Source: Ideonella sp. MAG2 | GTDB lineage: Bacteria > Pseudomonadota > Gammaproteobacteria > Burkholderiales > Burkholderiaceae_C | Reading direction: 5' to 3' | DNA length: 55,932 nt | NCBI GenBank assembly: GCA_004359425.1 | Contig: PTEU01000002.1 | Span: 1,561,827-1,617,758, forward strand | Shown here: positions 24,236 through 33,505 of the stretch, piece by piece | Position numbering within the stretch: position 1 is the stretch's first letter | Layout: each line of letters begins with the position of its first letter | Program-made: the position numbers and the translations under genes | The notes under the pieces: generated by a model | The model's input: only the letters and a program-made list of their open reading frames with translations | What the model was told of the DNA's origin: nothing | Databases searched by the model: none

Positions 24236-25003
24236 CTAGGGATAGGCGTTGCGATTTCCTTCGCGATAGCGCCTGCACGCTTGGCCAAAGGCCGACAGCA
24301 TGGCCATGGACTGAGGGTTCTGAGCGGCCTGCCATTCGGGGTGCCATTGCAGGCACAGGGTAAAGCCGGTGCTGCCTTCGACGGAGAAGGCCTCGATCAC
24401 GCCGTCTGGCGCGCGGGCCTCGACCCGCAGGCCAGGGGCAAGCTGTTTAACGGCTTGCCCGTGGACCGAATTGACGGTAAATGAGGACTCTCCCACCACC
24501 TGCGCCAGCACACCGCCAGGCTCCACTGCCACTGGGTGAGAGGGGCCGTATTGCACGGCAGCGGGGGCACCTTCTGGTGCGCGGTGGTCGGCGTGGCCGT
24601 CTTGCTCATGCACTGCTTGATAGAGTGAGCCGCCTAAGGCGACATTGGTTTCTTGCGTTCCGCGGCAGATGGTCAGCAGTGGAATGCCACGCTCGACGGC
24701 ACCGCGGATCAGGGGCAGGGTCCAGGCGTCGCGCTGGGGGTCCAAGGGCAGGGTGGTGTCGTGGACCTCTTCGCCAAAGTAGCTGGGGTGAACGTTGGAG
24801 GGCGAGCCTGTGAGGAATACCCCATCAGCCAATTGCAGCCATTGCTCTAACTCGTCGGCTTCGGCCCAGGGCACCATCACGGGCAAGGCACCGGCTAGGC
24901 GCACGGCGTCCAGGTACTTTTTGCCAACAATCTGAAAAGGGTGTTCCCCAAGCTGCCGATGGCAAGCAGGGACCAGAACAAGGGGCTTTGTCGAAGTGCT
25001 CAT
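24236..25003 (-). CDS. puuD: Gamma-glutamyl-GABA hydrolase (PuuD-like)
   Basis: A 255-residue class I glutamine-amidotransferase-like hydrolase (peptidase C26). The nucleophile Cys113 lies in PLLTICRGTQETNVALGG, and the catalytic His/Glu in LQWHPEWQ (about 229-236). FLTGSPSNVHPSYFG is typical of PuuD. It frees GABA from gamma-glutamyl-GABA at the end of the Puu route. The gap of 114 bases to puuA holds no gene. Confidence 0.92.
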   Translation of the reverse strand: MSTSTKPLVLVPACHRQLGEHPFQIVGKKYLDAVRLAGALPVMVPWAEADELEQWLQLADGVFLTGSPSNVHPSYFGEEVHDTTLPLDPQRDAWTLPLIRGAVERGIPLLTICRGTQETNVALGGSLYQAVHEQDGHADHRAPEGAPAAVQYGPSHPVAVEPGGVLAQVVGESSFTVNSVHGQAVKQLAPGLRVEARAPDGVIEAFSVEGSTGFTLCLQWHPEWQAAQNPQSMAMLSAFGQACRRYREGNRNAYP

Positions 25004-25027
25004 GATCTCAAGCGTTAAGTCTGCTGT

Positions 25028-26323
25028 TCAACCCAAGAGGTCGCGCAAGCGGTACCAGGCCATGCCCGCCACCAAGGCCGGTGTTCTGAGCCAGCGCCCC
25101 CCCGGGAAGGGGCGGTGATTCAGGCGGGCAAAGATGTCGAACCGGCTGGCGTCGCCGTGTATGGCTTCAGCCACCAAGCGGCCTGCCAAACCGGTGAGCG
25201 CCAAGCCATGGCCAGAAAAGCCCTGAAGGTAGTAGACATTGTTGGCCAAGCGGCCAAAGTCGGGCGCGCGGTTCATGGTGATGTCCACAAAGCCGCCCCA
25301 GGCAAATTCAGCCTTCACGCCATGCAGTTGCGGAAAGGTTTGTGCCATGCGTTGGCGCATGCCCTCGGCCAAATTGGGTGGTGTCACCGTGCTGTAGCTG
25401 ACCCTGCCGCCATAGAGCATGCGGTGGTCATTGGTGGTGCGGAAGTAATCCAACACAAAGTTGGTGTCGCACACGGCTGAGCGCGTCGGGATCAAGCTGT
25501 CGGCCAGGGCCTGGGGCAGGGGCTCCGAGCACACAATATAGGTGCCCACTGGCATGATGCGCGCCTCCAGCGCCTGCGAAATGCCTTGGAGGTAGACATT
25601 GCCCGCCAGCAAGACCTGCTTGGCACGCACTTCGCCTTGCGCAGTTTTGAGCCGCACCAGCGCGCCCATTTCAAGGGCCGTGACGGCGGAATGCTCGAAG
25701 ATGCGAACACCGGCTTGGCTGGCGGCGCGGGCTAAGCCCAAGGCGTACTTCAGCGGATGCAGATGGCCAGAATGTGGGTCGTGCAGGCCGCTGTGATAGC
25801 GCGGGCTGGCGATCCAGGCCGCAATGTCTTGCGGCGGGATGCGGGTAAAGCCGGCACCATAGACCTCGGCCATACGGTCAGCCCAGCGCGCCAGGTCTGC
25901 GCCTTTGCGCGCATTGGTGGCCAGGCCCAAGTAGCCGTCGCGCCAATCGCAGTCTATCTGGTGCTCAGCCATGCGCTCACGCAGTATGGCCAAGGCTTCC
26001 AGAGACATTTGCCAGACTTTGCGGGCATCGTCCAAACCCAGTTGCGCCTCGATCTCGGCTTGGTCGCACGCTAAGCCGTGAATAGCCTGTCCACCGTTGC
26101 GACCACTCGCCCCCCAACCGACTTGCCGAGCTTCCAGCAGCACCACGGAATAGCCCTTGCGGCTCAAGTCCAGCGCGGCCGACAAGCCCGCCAAACCGCC
26201 ACCCACCACGGCTACATCGCACTCAGCAGATCCGCTCAATGCGTGGTGCCCCCCTTCGCGTGCAGCGGTGGCTGCATAGTAGGAGTGCTTCGCCAGATCT
26301 TGATCGATACGCAGGAAACTCAT
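25028..26323 (-). CDS. puuB: FAD-dependent gamma-glutamylputrescine oxidase (PuuB-like)
   Basis: A 431-residue DAO-family flavoenzyme. VAVVGGGLAGLSAALDLSRK (about 34-53) is the dinucleotide fold, followed by GWGASGRNGGQAIHG, and the C-terminal VYYLQGFSGHGLALTGLAG binds FAD. It would oxidise gamma-glutamylputrescine to the aldehyde with release of ammonia and hydrogen peroxide. I start at ATG 26323 (MSFLRIDQD); the frame continues another 65 residues upstream but with no family character. It lies 24 bases before puuD. Confidence 0.9.
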   Translation of the reverse strand: MSFLRIDQDLAKHSYYAATAAREGGHHALSGSAECDVAVVGGGLAGLSAALDLSRKGYSVVLLEARQVGWGASGRNGGQAIHGLACDQAEIEAQLGLDDARKVWQMSLEALAILRERMAEHQIDCDWRDGYLGLATNARKGADLARWADRMAEVYGAGFTRIPPQDIAAWIASPRYHSGLHDPHSGHLHPLKYALGLARAASQAGVRIFEHSAVTALEMGALVRLKTAQGEVRAKQVLLAGNVYLQGISQALEARIMPVGTYIVCSEPLPQALADSLIPTRSAVCDTNFVLDYFRTTNDHRMLYGGRVSYSTVTPPNLAEGMRQRMAQTFPQLHGVKAEFAWGGFVDITMNRAPDFGRLANNVYYLQGFSGHGLALTGLAGRLVAEAIHGDASRFDIFARLNHRPFPGGRWLRTPALVAGMAWYRLRDLLG

Positions 26324-26385
26324 GGAACGTGCGCTAGGCAGGCCTTTGCGAAGTGGAAATGAGGGCGACTCAGGGACCGCAAGAA

Positions 26386-27693
26386 TCAGGCCACACGAGT
26401 CAATGCTTGGCGCAACGTGGCGACGATCTGGTCTATGTGTTCGCGCTCGATGATGAGCGGCGGCGACAGGGCGATGGTGTCGCCCGTGGTGCGGATCAGC
26501 AGCCCTTGCTGGAAGCAACCCAGGAATACGTCATAAGCCCGCAGCGCTGGCGCGCCGGCACGGGAGGCCAGTTCGATGCCACCCACCAAGCCAATATTGC
26601 GAATGTCCAGCACATGGGGGCAGTCGCGCAACGAATGTAGTTGCTCCGCAAAATAGCCCTCGAGTGTGGCGGCGCGGGTCAGCAGACCCTCTTCGGCATA
26701 GGTGGCCAAGGTCGCCAAACCGGCAGCGCAGGCCAAGGGGTGTGCGGAGTAGGTGTAGCCGTGCGCAAACTCAATCAGGTGTTCTGGCCCTGCCATAAAG
26801 GCGTCGTAAATGCGCTGCTGGGCGATCACCGCACCCATGGGTACTGCGCCGTTGGTCAAGCCCTTGGCGACGGTCATCAGGTCGGGCGTCACCCCAAAAC
26901 GCTGCGCCCCAAATGGTGCGCCTGTGCGGCCAAAGCCGGTGATGACTTCATCAAATATCAGCAAGATGCCGTGGCGGTCGCAGATCTCGCGCAGGCGCTG
27001 CAAATAGCCCTGAGGCGGAATCAAGACGCCGGTGGAGCCTGCCACGGGTTCCACTATGACGGCCGCAATGGTTGAGGCATCGTGCAAGCCGCACAGGCGT
27101 TCCAGGTCGTCGGCCCATTCAGCGCCATGGGCTGGCTGGCCCACGCTGAACGCATTGCGCGCAGGGTCATGGGTGTGGCGGATGTGATCGACGCCGCCCA
27201 GCATGGTGCCAAACATCTTGCGATTGCCCACCATGCCACCGACCGACATGCCGCCGAAATTGACGCCGTGGTAGCCGCGTTCACGCCCAATCAAGCGGGT
27301 GCGATGGCCTTCGCCTCGGGCCCGGTGATAGGCCAGGGCCATCTTCAAGGCGGTTTCCACAGACTCCGAGCCGGAGTTGGTGAAGAACACCTTGTTCATG
27401 CCTTCGGGGGCCAGTTTGGCCACCTCTTGAGCCAATTCAAAGGCTTTGGGGTGTGCCATTTGAAAGGGGGGAGCGAAGTCCATCTCCTGCGCTTGCTCGG
27501 CAATGGCTTGCACGATCTTGGGGCGCGCATGCCCTGCATTCACACACCAAAGGCCAGCGACGCCATCCAAGATGGGGCGACCCTCGGGTGTGCGGTAGAA
27601 CATGCCCTCAGCCTGGGCCAGGAGCCTGGGCTGTTTTTTGAACTGCCGGTTGGCCGTAAACGGCATCCAGTACGCATCCATTGAAGCGGTCAT
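26386..27693 (-). CDS. Class III omega-amino-acid:pyruvate aminotransferase
   Basis: A 435-residue PLP aminotransferase with GLWCVNAGHARPKIV, FFTNSGSESVETALKMA, GYHGVNFGGMSVGG, LLIFDEVITGFGRTGAPF and MTVAKGLTNGAVPMG (Schiff-base Lys). The WMPFTANRQFK start is typical of beta-alanine/omega-amino-acid:pyruvate transaminases. In this cluster it probably deaminates GABA, beta-alanine or a diamine. As the first gene of the minus-strand run, it faces the Lrp-type regulator across a 167-base divergent region. Confidence 0.88.
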   Translation of the reverse strand: MTASMDAYWMPFTANRQFKKQPRLLAQAEGMFYRTPEGRPILDGVAGLWCVNAGHARPKIVQAIAEQAQEMDFAPPFQMAHPKAFELAQEVAKLAPEGMNKVFFTNSGSESVETALKMALAYHRARGEGHRTRLIGRERGYHGVNFGGMSVGGMVGNRKMFGTMLGGVDHIRHTHDPARNAFSVGQPAHGAEWADDLERLCGLHDASTIAAVIVEPVAGSTGVLIPPQGYLQRLREICDRHGILLIFDEVITGFGRTGAPFGAQRFGVTPDLMTVAKGLTNGAVPMGAVIAQQRIYDAFMAGPEHLIEFAHGYTYSAHPLACAAGLATLATYAEEGLLTRAATLEGYFAEQLHSLRDCPHVLDIRNIGLVGGIELASRAGAPALRAYDVFLGCFQQGLLIRTTGDTIALSPPLIIEREHIDQIVATLRQALTRVA

Positions 27694-27860
27694 AGGGAGT
27701 TCTCGTCATGGGAGGAGGGACCCCGATCAGGTCAAGGGCTGAGCGGGAGGGACGGGTGGTAGTCTAGCCAAGGCCCGGCGCAATATGCTTGCGCGATGCC
27801 CTGGGATCAACCCGCGAAAGCACAATATTCATTGAACGAACATGCAATAATCGCAACAAT
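27694..27860. promoter_or_regulatory. Divergent control region of the polyamine cluster
   Basis: The space between the divergent aminotransferase and Lrp-type genes holds a perfect inverted repeat, GCGCAA-TATGC-TTGCGC (27778-27794), and an AT-rich stretch with several AATATG/CAATAA-like elements up to the lrp start. AT-rich dyads of about 15-17 bp suit Lrp/AsnC proteins, so autoregulation and control of the catabolic genes are likely. Confidence 0.5.
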
Positions 27861-28340
27861 ATGCGAAGTAGCTCAAATTTCCCGCAATTGGATGCGATAG
27901 ATCGCCTCATTCTGAGCGAGCTTCAGGTGGACGGTAAGTTGTCAAATGTGGAGCTGGCCGCGCGGGTGCATCTGTCGCCGTCGGCCTGTTTGCGCCGGGT
28001 CAAGCGCCTGGAAGAGGAGGGCGTCATCGCCCACTATGCGGCGCTGCTCAACCCCAAGGCGGTGGGCCAGCATGGCACCAGTTTCACCATCATCAACTTG
28101 GAGACCATGAGCACGGCGCTGCTGGAGGCCTTCGAGCAGGCCATCCGCAACGAGCCGCAGATTCTGGATTGCTATTACGTGGCCGGGGCGAATGACTATC
28201 TCATCCGCTTCAGCTATCGCGACGCAGAAGACCTTGAGCGCTTTCACACCGAGGTGCTGATGCGCCTGCCCGGTGTGGAGCGCAGCAATTCAATGCTGGT
28301 GCTGCGAACCGTCAAAAAGACCACCGCCTTGCCGCTGTGA
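27861..28340 (+). CDS. Lrp/AsnC-family regulator of the polyamine genes
   Basis: A 159-residue regulator. LDAIDRLILSELQVDGKLSN then LSPSACLRRVKRLEEEG (about 10-52) is the AsnC-type helix-turn-helix, and the C-terminal ligand-binding domain shows YYVAGANDYLIRF and the end MLVLRTVKKTTALPL. I start at ATG 27861 (MRSSSNF); an earlier ATG at 27789 adds 24 residues ahead of the usual family start. The divergent position makes it the probable sensor of an amine or amino acid for the neighbouring genes. Confidence 0.9.
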   Translation: MRSSSNFPQLDAIDRLILSELQVDGKLSNVELAARVHLSPSACLRRVKRLEEEGVIAHYAALLNPKAVGQHGTSFTIINLETMSTALLEAFEQAIRNEPQILDCYYVAGANDYLIRFSYRDAEDLERFHTEVLMRLPGVERSNSMLVLRTVKKTTALPL

Positions 28341-28353
28341 TGCGGCCCGATGT

Positions 28354-29292
28354 TCAGCGGTGTGGAGGCGGCGATTGGCGTTTGACCTGTCCGCACAAAT
28401 AGGTCCAGACTAATTGCGCTGCCACCGAGCTGGTGAGATCCGCGTGGTCGTAAGGTGGGGCAACTTCTACGCAATCCATGCCTACGAAGCGCAGGTCGGC
28501 CAGATCTTCCAGGATACTGAAGACTTGGTTGCTGCTCATGCCACCGGGTTCTGGGGTGCCGGTGCCGGGCGCAAAGGCGGGGTCTAGGCAATCAATGTCC
28601 AGGCTCAGGTAGAGGGGCGGGTGGCCAAACTCGGCCAGGCGCTGACGCACGCGCTGTAGCACCGGCATCAATTGCGCTGGGCTTTCCAAGCCGCGTAAAT
28701 CCCGCCCCGTGAAGATCAAACCACCTTGGTCTTTGACATAGTCCCGCGCTTCCCGAACACCGGCGGAACGAATGCCGAACTGCATAAAGCACTCTTTGAC
28801 CACCAGGCCTTCTTGTATGGCTTCGTACACCCAGGTGCCGTGTCCGCTGGGCTCACCAAAATGGTCTTCCCAGGTGTCGCAGTGCGCGTCGAAATGGATG
28901 ACGGCCAAGGGTTGCCCAAGGTGAGCACGGTAGGCCCGTAGAAGCGGCAAGGTGATGGAGTGGTCACCGCCCAGCCATGCCATGTGGTGCTGAGCAATCA
29001 GCTTGGCCACGCTGAGCATCATGGCCGCGCGCATGGCCTCTAGGCTGGTGTTGGGGAGTTCTAGGTCTCCCACATCGCACAGTTGCCTCTCCAGATCCAC
29101 ATCAAAGTGCGGGTGAGTGCCGTCGCACAGCATGTGGCTGGCCTCGCGGATGGCCCGCGGCCCCATGCGGGCACCAGGGCGGTTGGTGACGCAGCCATCC
29201 CAGGCCACACCCGCCACCGCAAACGGCGCTTGGCCCGCGCCTGCCGGGCTGCGCAAAAAAGTGCTTTGGGATAGAAACGCAAAGTTCGACAT
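28354..29292 (-). CDS. speB: Agmatinase (ureohydrolase family)
   Basis: A 312-residue ureohydrolase with the dinuclear manganese site: GGDHSIT, HFDAHCDTWED and DIDCLDPAFAPGTGTPEPGG. The arginase/agmatinase fold is complete. It hydrolyses agmatine to putrescine and urea, or a related guanidino compound. I start at ATG 29292 (MSNFAF), since the longer frame has no family match. It converges on the Lrp-type gene, and with the decarboxylase at 38606-40861 it supplies the putrescine that the Puu genes consume. Confidence 0.9.
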   Translation of the reverse strand: MSNFAFLSQSTFLRSPAGAGQAPFAVAGVAWDGCVTNRPGARMGPRAIREASHMLCDGTHPHFDVDLERQLCDVGDLELPNTSLEAMRAAMMLSVAKLIAQHHMAWLGGDHSITLPLLRAYRAHLGQPLAVIHFDAHCDTWEDHFGEPSGHGTWVYEAIQEGLVVKECFMQFGIRSAGVREARDYVKDQGGLIFTGRDLRGLESPAQLMPVLQRVRQRLAEFGHPPLYLSLDIDCLDPAFAPGTGTPEPGGMSSNQVFSILEDLADLRFVGMDCVEVAPPYDHADLTSSVAAQLVWTYLCGQVKRQSPPPHR

Positions 29293-29670
29293 GGTGATGT
29301 TCTCAGGGCGTCGGCTTGATAGAGGCCTGCATGCTAGAGCATGCGGCTGCTTGAGCCCAGGCTCAGCAACGCCCAGAGCTTTCAAAGGCCATCAAAAGCT
29401 CGCTTCGGTAATTTGACATAATATACATTGTCGTAAGTAATGGAAGTGCAGATCTGTACCGACGGTACAGAACGCCGCACTCAGCGAATCGTGGCACCGG
29501 GCCAATGTATGGCGTCATCCCATCGGTGCCCATGCCAGAGGTCGATGCCAGCAGAGGTGTAAGGCAAATTCCGACAAGCGCTTTGTCTGACCCCCGACTT
29601 CAGTTTCTGTGCTGGGCGGCCTAGAGTTCACACCATGGACCGGAACCCCTGGTCCGCAGGAGAAATCACC
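29293..29670. other. Intergenic region between divergent speB and a small gene
   Basis: These 378 bases hold no gene that I can support. An AT-rich island at 29405-29445 carries a promoter-like pair, and a 19-bp perfect palindrome follows at 29453-29471 (separate entry). The rest, up to the AGGAG site at 29659, shows nothing recognisable. Confidence 0.5.
29413..29471 (+). promoter_or_regulatory. Promoter with a 19-bp palindromic operator
   Basis: TTGACA (29413-29418), a 17-base spacer and AGTAAT (29436-29441) form a fair promoter. Directly after it lies TCTGTACCG-A-CGGTACAGA (29453-29471), with 9-bp perfect arms around one base. A palindrome at the transcription start is a typical repressor site. 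It would control the small gene at 29671, or speB in the other direction. Confidence 0.5.
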
Positions 29671-29904
29671 ATGCGTTCAGCCTTTGCTCGTCCCAACCCT
29701 TTCATGATGATGACCAACCCTGAGGTCATTCTTCAGGCGGTGGAACATTCGGAGCGGCTCAGTGGCTTGCAGCGTCGCATTTGCCGCCCCTTGGACAAAC
29801 CGCTGATTCCCAAGGTTCGGGCCGTGGGTGTGGCAGACTATGACTCAGCCATCGACGATGAACCCGAGCTGGACCTGGCTCTGGACGACGATTCTGAAGA
29901 TTGA
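29671..29904 (+). CDS. Small acidic-tailed hypothetical protein (77 aa)
   Basis: A 77-residue protein with an AGGAG site before ATG 29671. The N-terminus (SAFARPNPFMMMTNPEVIL) is followed by a basic middle (LQRRICRPLDKPLIPKVRA) and a strongly acidic tail (DDEPELDLALDDDSED). I know no function. The good ribosome site and the promoter-operator upstream support a real gene. It could be a small regulator or protein-binding partner. Confidence 0.6.
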   Translation: MRSAFARPNPFMMMTNPEVILQAVEHSERLSGLQRRICRPLDKPLIPKVRAVGVADYDSAIDDEPELDLALDDDSED

Positions 29905-29968
29905 GCCTGCGAGCCAAGTTCGCCGTTCAGCCTCATTGGGGCTGTGGCGTAAGCCCCCATGGCGCAGC

Positions 29969-30637
29969 TCAGTTTGAAGCGCGCACTTTGGAGGCCGCAG
30001 CGGCAGCCAACTCTTTTGCCAAACCATCGCGTCCGACGCGCTTGGCAAAGTCCGCTGCCGACAAATTCTGCTCGTTTTGCAACTGAGCATCGGCCCCACG
30101 CTGGAGCAACAGCCGCGTGCCTTCCTCACTGCCGTAGCGCGCCGCCATCATCAAAGGTGTGCTGCCATTGGGTGAGCGCGCATTGATGTCGGCACCCTTC
30201 TCCAGCAACAAGGCCAGTGGTTCTGCGCTGGCTTGGCTGGCGGCATAGTGCAGCGGGGCCCAGCCTTCTTGGTTGATGGTGGCCCCACGTTCGATCAAAC
30301 GCTTCATGGCATTTACATGACCTCGGATGGCTGCCATCATCAGCGGCGTTTCGCCAGCGTTGTTGCGAATGTTGATGTTCAACGAGGGCTGGTCGAGCAA
30401 AACCTCAACGACTTTGGGCGAATCATCTCTGAACGCTTTGTGAATGGCGGGTTGGCCATCTTCAGCGCGAGTGTTGGGGTCCACGCCTTGAGTAATCAGC
30501 TTGCGCACCAAGTCGGGCAAATCGAGGTTGATGGCCCGAAAAAAGTCTACCGAAACATCGGCTGCGGCCTGGCCCGCCAAGCCCATCAATACCGTTGCAG
30601 CCACCAGTTGGCGGCGCTGGGCAGAAAAAAACGTCAT
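29969..30637 (-). CDS. Exported ankyrin-repeat protein
   Basis: A 222-residue protein with a signal peptide (1-26, cut after GQAAA) and four to five ankyrin repeats from about residue 34 to 205: GETPLMMAAIRGHVNAMKRL, WAPLHYAASQASAEPLALLL, GSTPLMMAARYGSEEGTRLL. It is translationally coupled to tatD (ATGA overlap) at the end of the mltG-tmk-holB-pilZ-tatD run. It probably binds proteins in the periplasm; the partner is unknown. Confidence 0.88.
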   Translation of the reverse strand: MTFFSAQRRQLVAATVLMGLAGQAAADVSVDFFRAINLDLPDLVRKLITQGVDPNTRAEDGQPAIHKAFRDDSPKVVEVLLDQPSLNINIRNNAGETPLMMAAIRGHVNAMKRLIERGATINQEGWAPLHYAASQASAEPLALLLEKGADINARSPNGSTPLMMAARYGSEEGTRLLLQRGADAQLQNEQNLSAADFAKRVGRDGLAKELAAAAASKVRASN

Positions 30638-31437
30638 GTGGCTGAGATCTCCAAAGCGGGAACGGTGACTTTGAACAAGCGTTCGAAGTTGATGCGTGTG
30701 GCTTCGCCTACGGCCTCGGCGCTCAAAGCCTTTTCTTGGGCCAAGGCCTTGGCAACATAGGGCAAGTAGGCGGGGGTGTTGGTCTTGCCGCGATGGGGCA
30801 TGGGTGCCAGATAGGGGCTGTCGGTTTCAATCAGGCAACGCTCCATCGGCACGCTGCGCGCCACGGCCCGCAGGTCTTCGGCATTGCGAAAGCTCAAGAT
30901 GCCTGAGAAGGAAATATAAAACCCCAACTCCAGGGCGGCCTGGGCCACGGCCATGGTGTCGGTGAAGCAGTGAAACACACCGGTGACCTGCCCTGCCCCC
31001 TCTTCCCTGAGCAGGCGCAAGGTGTCGTCGCCGGCACCGCGGGTATGGATGATGAGTGGCAGGCCGGTCTCGCGCGCCGCACGAATGTGGACGCGAAAGC
31101 GCTCGCGCTGCCATTCCATGTCTACCACCGTGCGGGTGCCTAAGCGGTAATAGTCCAGGCCGGTTTCGCCAATGGCGATGACCTTGGCGGATTGTGCTGC
31201 GCGCACCAGATCGTCAACGCTTGGCTCAAGAGCACCTTCGGTGTCTGGGTGAACGCCGACGCTGGCCCACAGCCAAGGCTCACTGCTTGCCAGCGCATGG
31301 ATGGCGTCGAACTCTTCCATGTGGGTGCAAACACACAGGGCGGCCGCCACTTGCGCTTGGCGCATCTCGCTACGGATCTGCGGCCACTGTGCCACCAACT
31401 CCGGAAAGCTCAGATGGCAATGAGAATCAACGTACAT
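30634..31437 (-). CDS. tatD: TatD-family metal-dependent deoxyribonuclease
   Basis: A 267-residue TIM-barrel hydrolase. DSHCHLSF (4-11) gives the HxH metal pair; IGETGLDYYR, IIHTRGA, VFHCFTD and LIETDSPYLAP supply the other ligands. It belongs to the YcfH/TatD family of 3'-5' exonucleases. The start follows the pilZ stop directly, and the gene is probably co-transcribed with tmk and holB as is usual in this order. Confidence 0.92.
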   Translation of the reverse strand: MYVDSHCHLSFPELVAQWPQIRSEMRQAQVAAALCVCTHMEEFDAIHALASSEPWLWASVGVHPDTEGALEPSVDDLVRAAQSAKVIAIGETGLDYYRLGTRTVVDMEWQRERFRVHIRAARETGLPLIIHTRGAGDDTLRLLREEGAGQVTGVFHCFTDTMAVAQAALELGFYISFSGILSFRNAEDLRAVARSVPMERCLIETDSPYLAPMPHRGKTNTPAYLPYVAKALAQEKALSAEAVGEATRINFERLFKVTVPALEISAT

Positions 31438-31824
31438 CTAAATGGTTTGCGTGGGTTTAGACGAGGACAACGCCGTGCCCAGAATTTCCTCAATGCGGAC
31501 TTTCAGCACCTTGGTTTTCTCGTCATTGGGAAAGCGCACACCCACCCCTTGCGTGCGGCCGCCAGGCGTGTTGGGCGGGGTGATCCAGCCCACCTTGCCG
31601 GCCACCGGGTAGCGCTGGGTGTCTCCCGGCAGTGTCAGCAACAGGTAGATGTCATCGCCCAACTGGTACTCGCGTACGGAGGGCACAAACAAGCCGCCCT
31701 CGGAAAACAGCGGCACATAGGCCGCATACAAGGCACCCTTTTCCCGGAACACCAACTGAATGACGCTCGGGCGGTTGCTGGAGGCGGTGGGTGCTGGGGT
31801 GGCACGGGGTTCGATGTCGCTCAT
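31438..31824 (-). CDS. pilZ: PilZ-domain protein (type IV pilus assembly)
   Basis: A 128-residue protein with one PilZ domain (about 18-115): VIQLVFREKGALYAAYVPLF and RYPVAGKVGWITPP then TQGVGVRFPND. It lacks the RxxxR motif for cyclic di-GMP, as in the classical PilZ of the tmk-holB-pilZ order, which works by protein contact in pilus biogenesis. Its ATG overlaps the holB stop by ATGA. Confidence 0.9.
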   Translation of the reverse strand: MSDIEPRATPAPTASSNRPSVIQLVFREKGALYAAYVPLFSEGGLFVPSVREYQLGDDIYLLLTLPGDTQRYPVAGKVGWITPPNTPGGRTQGVGVRFPNDEKTKVLKVRIEEILGTALSSSKPTQTI

Positions 31825-32882
31825 GTGGGAAGTGTATCGAGGCTGGAGCGCCCTGCGCCCTTCCCCGCCCCGGTGGCTTTGCGGGCAAATGTGGCATGCG
31901 CCTGTGCTACGAGGGCCTCCAGCAACAGCGGGGCGTTCCAGGGGTGCTCGTCATGACGTGCCGCTTTCAGCAAGGCGGCCTGCCAAGCCAGCAAGCGCAC
32001 CCAGTTGGCGGGCTTAGGCACACTGCCCAGCGGAAAGTATTGCGGTGGGGCATCGGCCAGCACGGCCATGGCGTCGTGGCAGAGTTGCTGAAGCAAACGC
32101 ACGGCCAGCGGCAGACTCAGCCCCGTCAGGGCGCTAGCGTCTCCGGCGGCCACCCGGCCTGGCAGGGCGTGCCAAGCCGCAGAGGGCAAACCGGCTTCTT
32201 GCAGCGCCAAGGCTGCTTGGGGCTCGCCACCGGCGGCGCGTAGCAGGGTCTCAGGGTCGTTAACGCCTTTGGCGCTCAGCCAGGCCAGAGCCTCAGGGTG
32301 TTTGGGCATGGCGATGGCCGCACGCTGGCAGCGGCTGCGAATGGTGGGCAACAGCCGCTCGGGGTCTTCCACGCACAACAAAATGCGCATACCCGCTGCG
32401 GGTTCTTCCAGCGTTTTGAGCAAGGCATTGGCCGCCACCACATTCATGGCGTCGGCAGGGTAAAGCACCAACATCTTGCCGCGCCCGCGTGAAGAGCTGC
32501 CATGGGCCCAGGCAATGGCTTGGCGGACCGCCTCAACGCGGATCTCGCGGCTGGGTTTGCGCTTGGACTTGCTCTCGCCGTCGGCCACCTCGGCATCGCC
32601 ACCCTCTGCACCGCCGCCCCAGCGCAGGGCCTGCTGATGGGTTTCGGGCATCAGCACCATCAGGTCTGCATGGCTGCCCGCAAGCGACAGGTGGCAGGAC
32701 GGACACTGGTCACACGGCCCCGGTGGCTGCTCACACAGCCATGCCTGGGCCAGCCTAAAGGCCAGCGACAGCAGACTCACCTGCCCGGGGCCATGAAGAA
32801 TCAGCGCATGGCCGCGCGCCCCGTCTCGCAACTGGGCCAGTGGTTCGGCCAGCCAGGGCAAGTCTTTTTCGTTTTGAATCAC
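31821..32882 (-). CDS. holB: DNA polymerase III delta' subunit
   Basis: A 353-residue clamp-loader subunit. [20 protein letters not shown] (24-43) is the modified P-loop, [18 protein letters not shown] is part of the zinc finger, and RSRCQRAAI carries the SRC finger for trans ATP hydrolysis. An acidic/Gly-rich insert lies near residues 88-110. The start overlaps tmk by 4 bases. It helps load the beta sliding clamp. Confidence 0.92.
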   Translation of the reverse strand: MIQNEKDLPWLAEPLAQLRDGARGHALILHGPGQVSLLSLAFRLAQAWLCEQPPGPCDQCPSCHLSLAGSHADLMVLMPETHQQALRWGGGAEGGDAEVADGESKSKRKPSREIRVEAVRQAIAWAHGSSSRGRGKMLVLYPADAMNVVAANALLKTLEEPAAGMRILLCVEDPERLLPTIRSRCQRAAIAMPKHPEALAWLSAKGVNDPETLLRAAGGEPQAALALQEAGLPSAAWHALPGRVAAGDASALTGLSLPLAVRLLQQLCHDAMAVLADAPPQYFPLGSVPKPANWVRLLAWQAALLKAARHDEHPWNAPLLLEALVAQAHATFARKATGAGKGAGRSSLDTLPT

Positions 32883-33505
32883 CGCAAGCCCCCGGGCTGA
32901 AGCGGCCTCACCTTGGCCAGCACGGCAGCGCGCACGGCCTCAAGGCTTGCGCCGCTGTCGATACAGATGACGCGCGTGGGGTCTGCCGCGCGGCGTGCCT
33001 CATAGCCCGCGCGCACGCGCTCAAAAAACTGCACATCTTCGGCCTCCAAGCGGTCCGCTGCGCGGGCGGCAGCTCGGCGCTGGGCCGCTATCGCTGGGGG
33101 CACATCAAACCACAGCGTCATATGGGGCTGGAGGCCTTGTTGCACCCAAGCTTCGAGTTGGCTCAAGACGGCCAGGTCGAAGCCCCGGCCTGCGCCTTGG
33201 TAGGCAAAGGTGGCATCGGTAAAGCGGTCGCACAGCACGGTGCAGCCGCGTTGCAAGGCGGGCTCGATCACCGTGCTCAAGTGGTCACGCCGTGCCGCAA
33301 AAACCAGCAAGGCCTCGGTCAAAGCATCCATAGGGCGGTATAGGAACAGCTCCCGCAAGGCCTCGGCCAGGGGTGTGCCGCCGGGCTCGCGGGTCATCAC
33401 GACCTCATGGCCTTGTTCGCGCAATGCGGTGGCGGCGGCCTCAATGTGCGAGGACTTGCCAGCACCATCAATGCCTTCGAACGTGATGAAAAGTCCTTGC
33501 GGCAT
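32879..33505 (-). CDS. tmk: Thymidylate kinase
   Basis: A 208-residue kinase that converts dTMP to d[15 protein letters not shown] (9-20) is the P-loop, [14 protein letters not shown] the substrate Arg region, and [18 protein letters not shown] the DRx/LID part. Length and motifs are complete. The ATG overlaps the mltG stop by one base. Confidence 0.95.
   Translation of the reverse strand: MPQGLFITFEGIDGAGKSSHIEAAATALREQGHEVVMTREPGGTPLAEALRELFLYRPMDALTEALLVFAARRDHLSTVIEPALQRGCTVLCDRFTDATFAYQGAGRGFDLAVLSQLEAWVQQGLQPHMTLWFDVPPAIAAQRRAAARAADRLEAEDVQFFERVRAGYEARRAADPTRVICIDSGASLEAVRAAVLAKVRPLQPGGLR

Noticed and set aside
29453..29471. LexA box (CTGT...ACAG)
   Set aside because: The spacing between CTGT and ACAG is 9 bases, not 8, and the inner ACCG/CGGT symmetry is unlike LexA sites.
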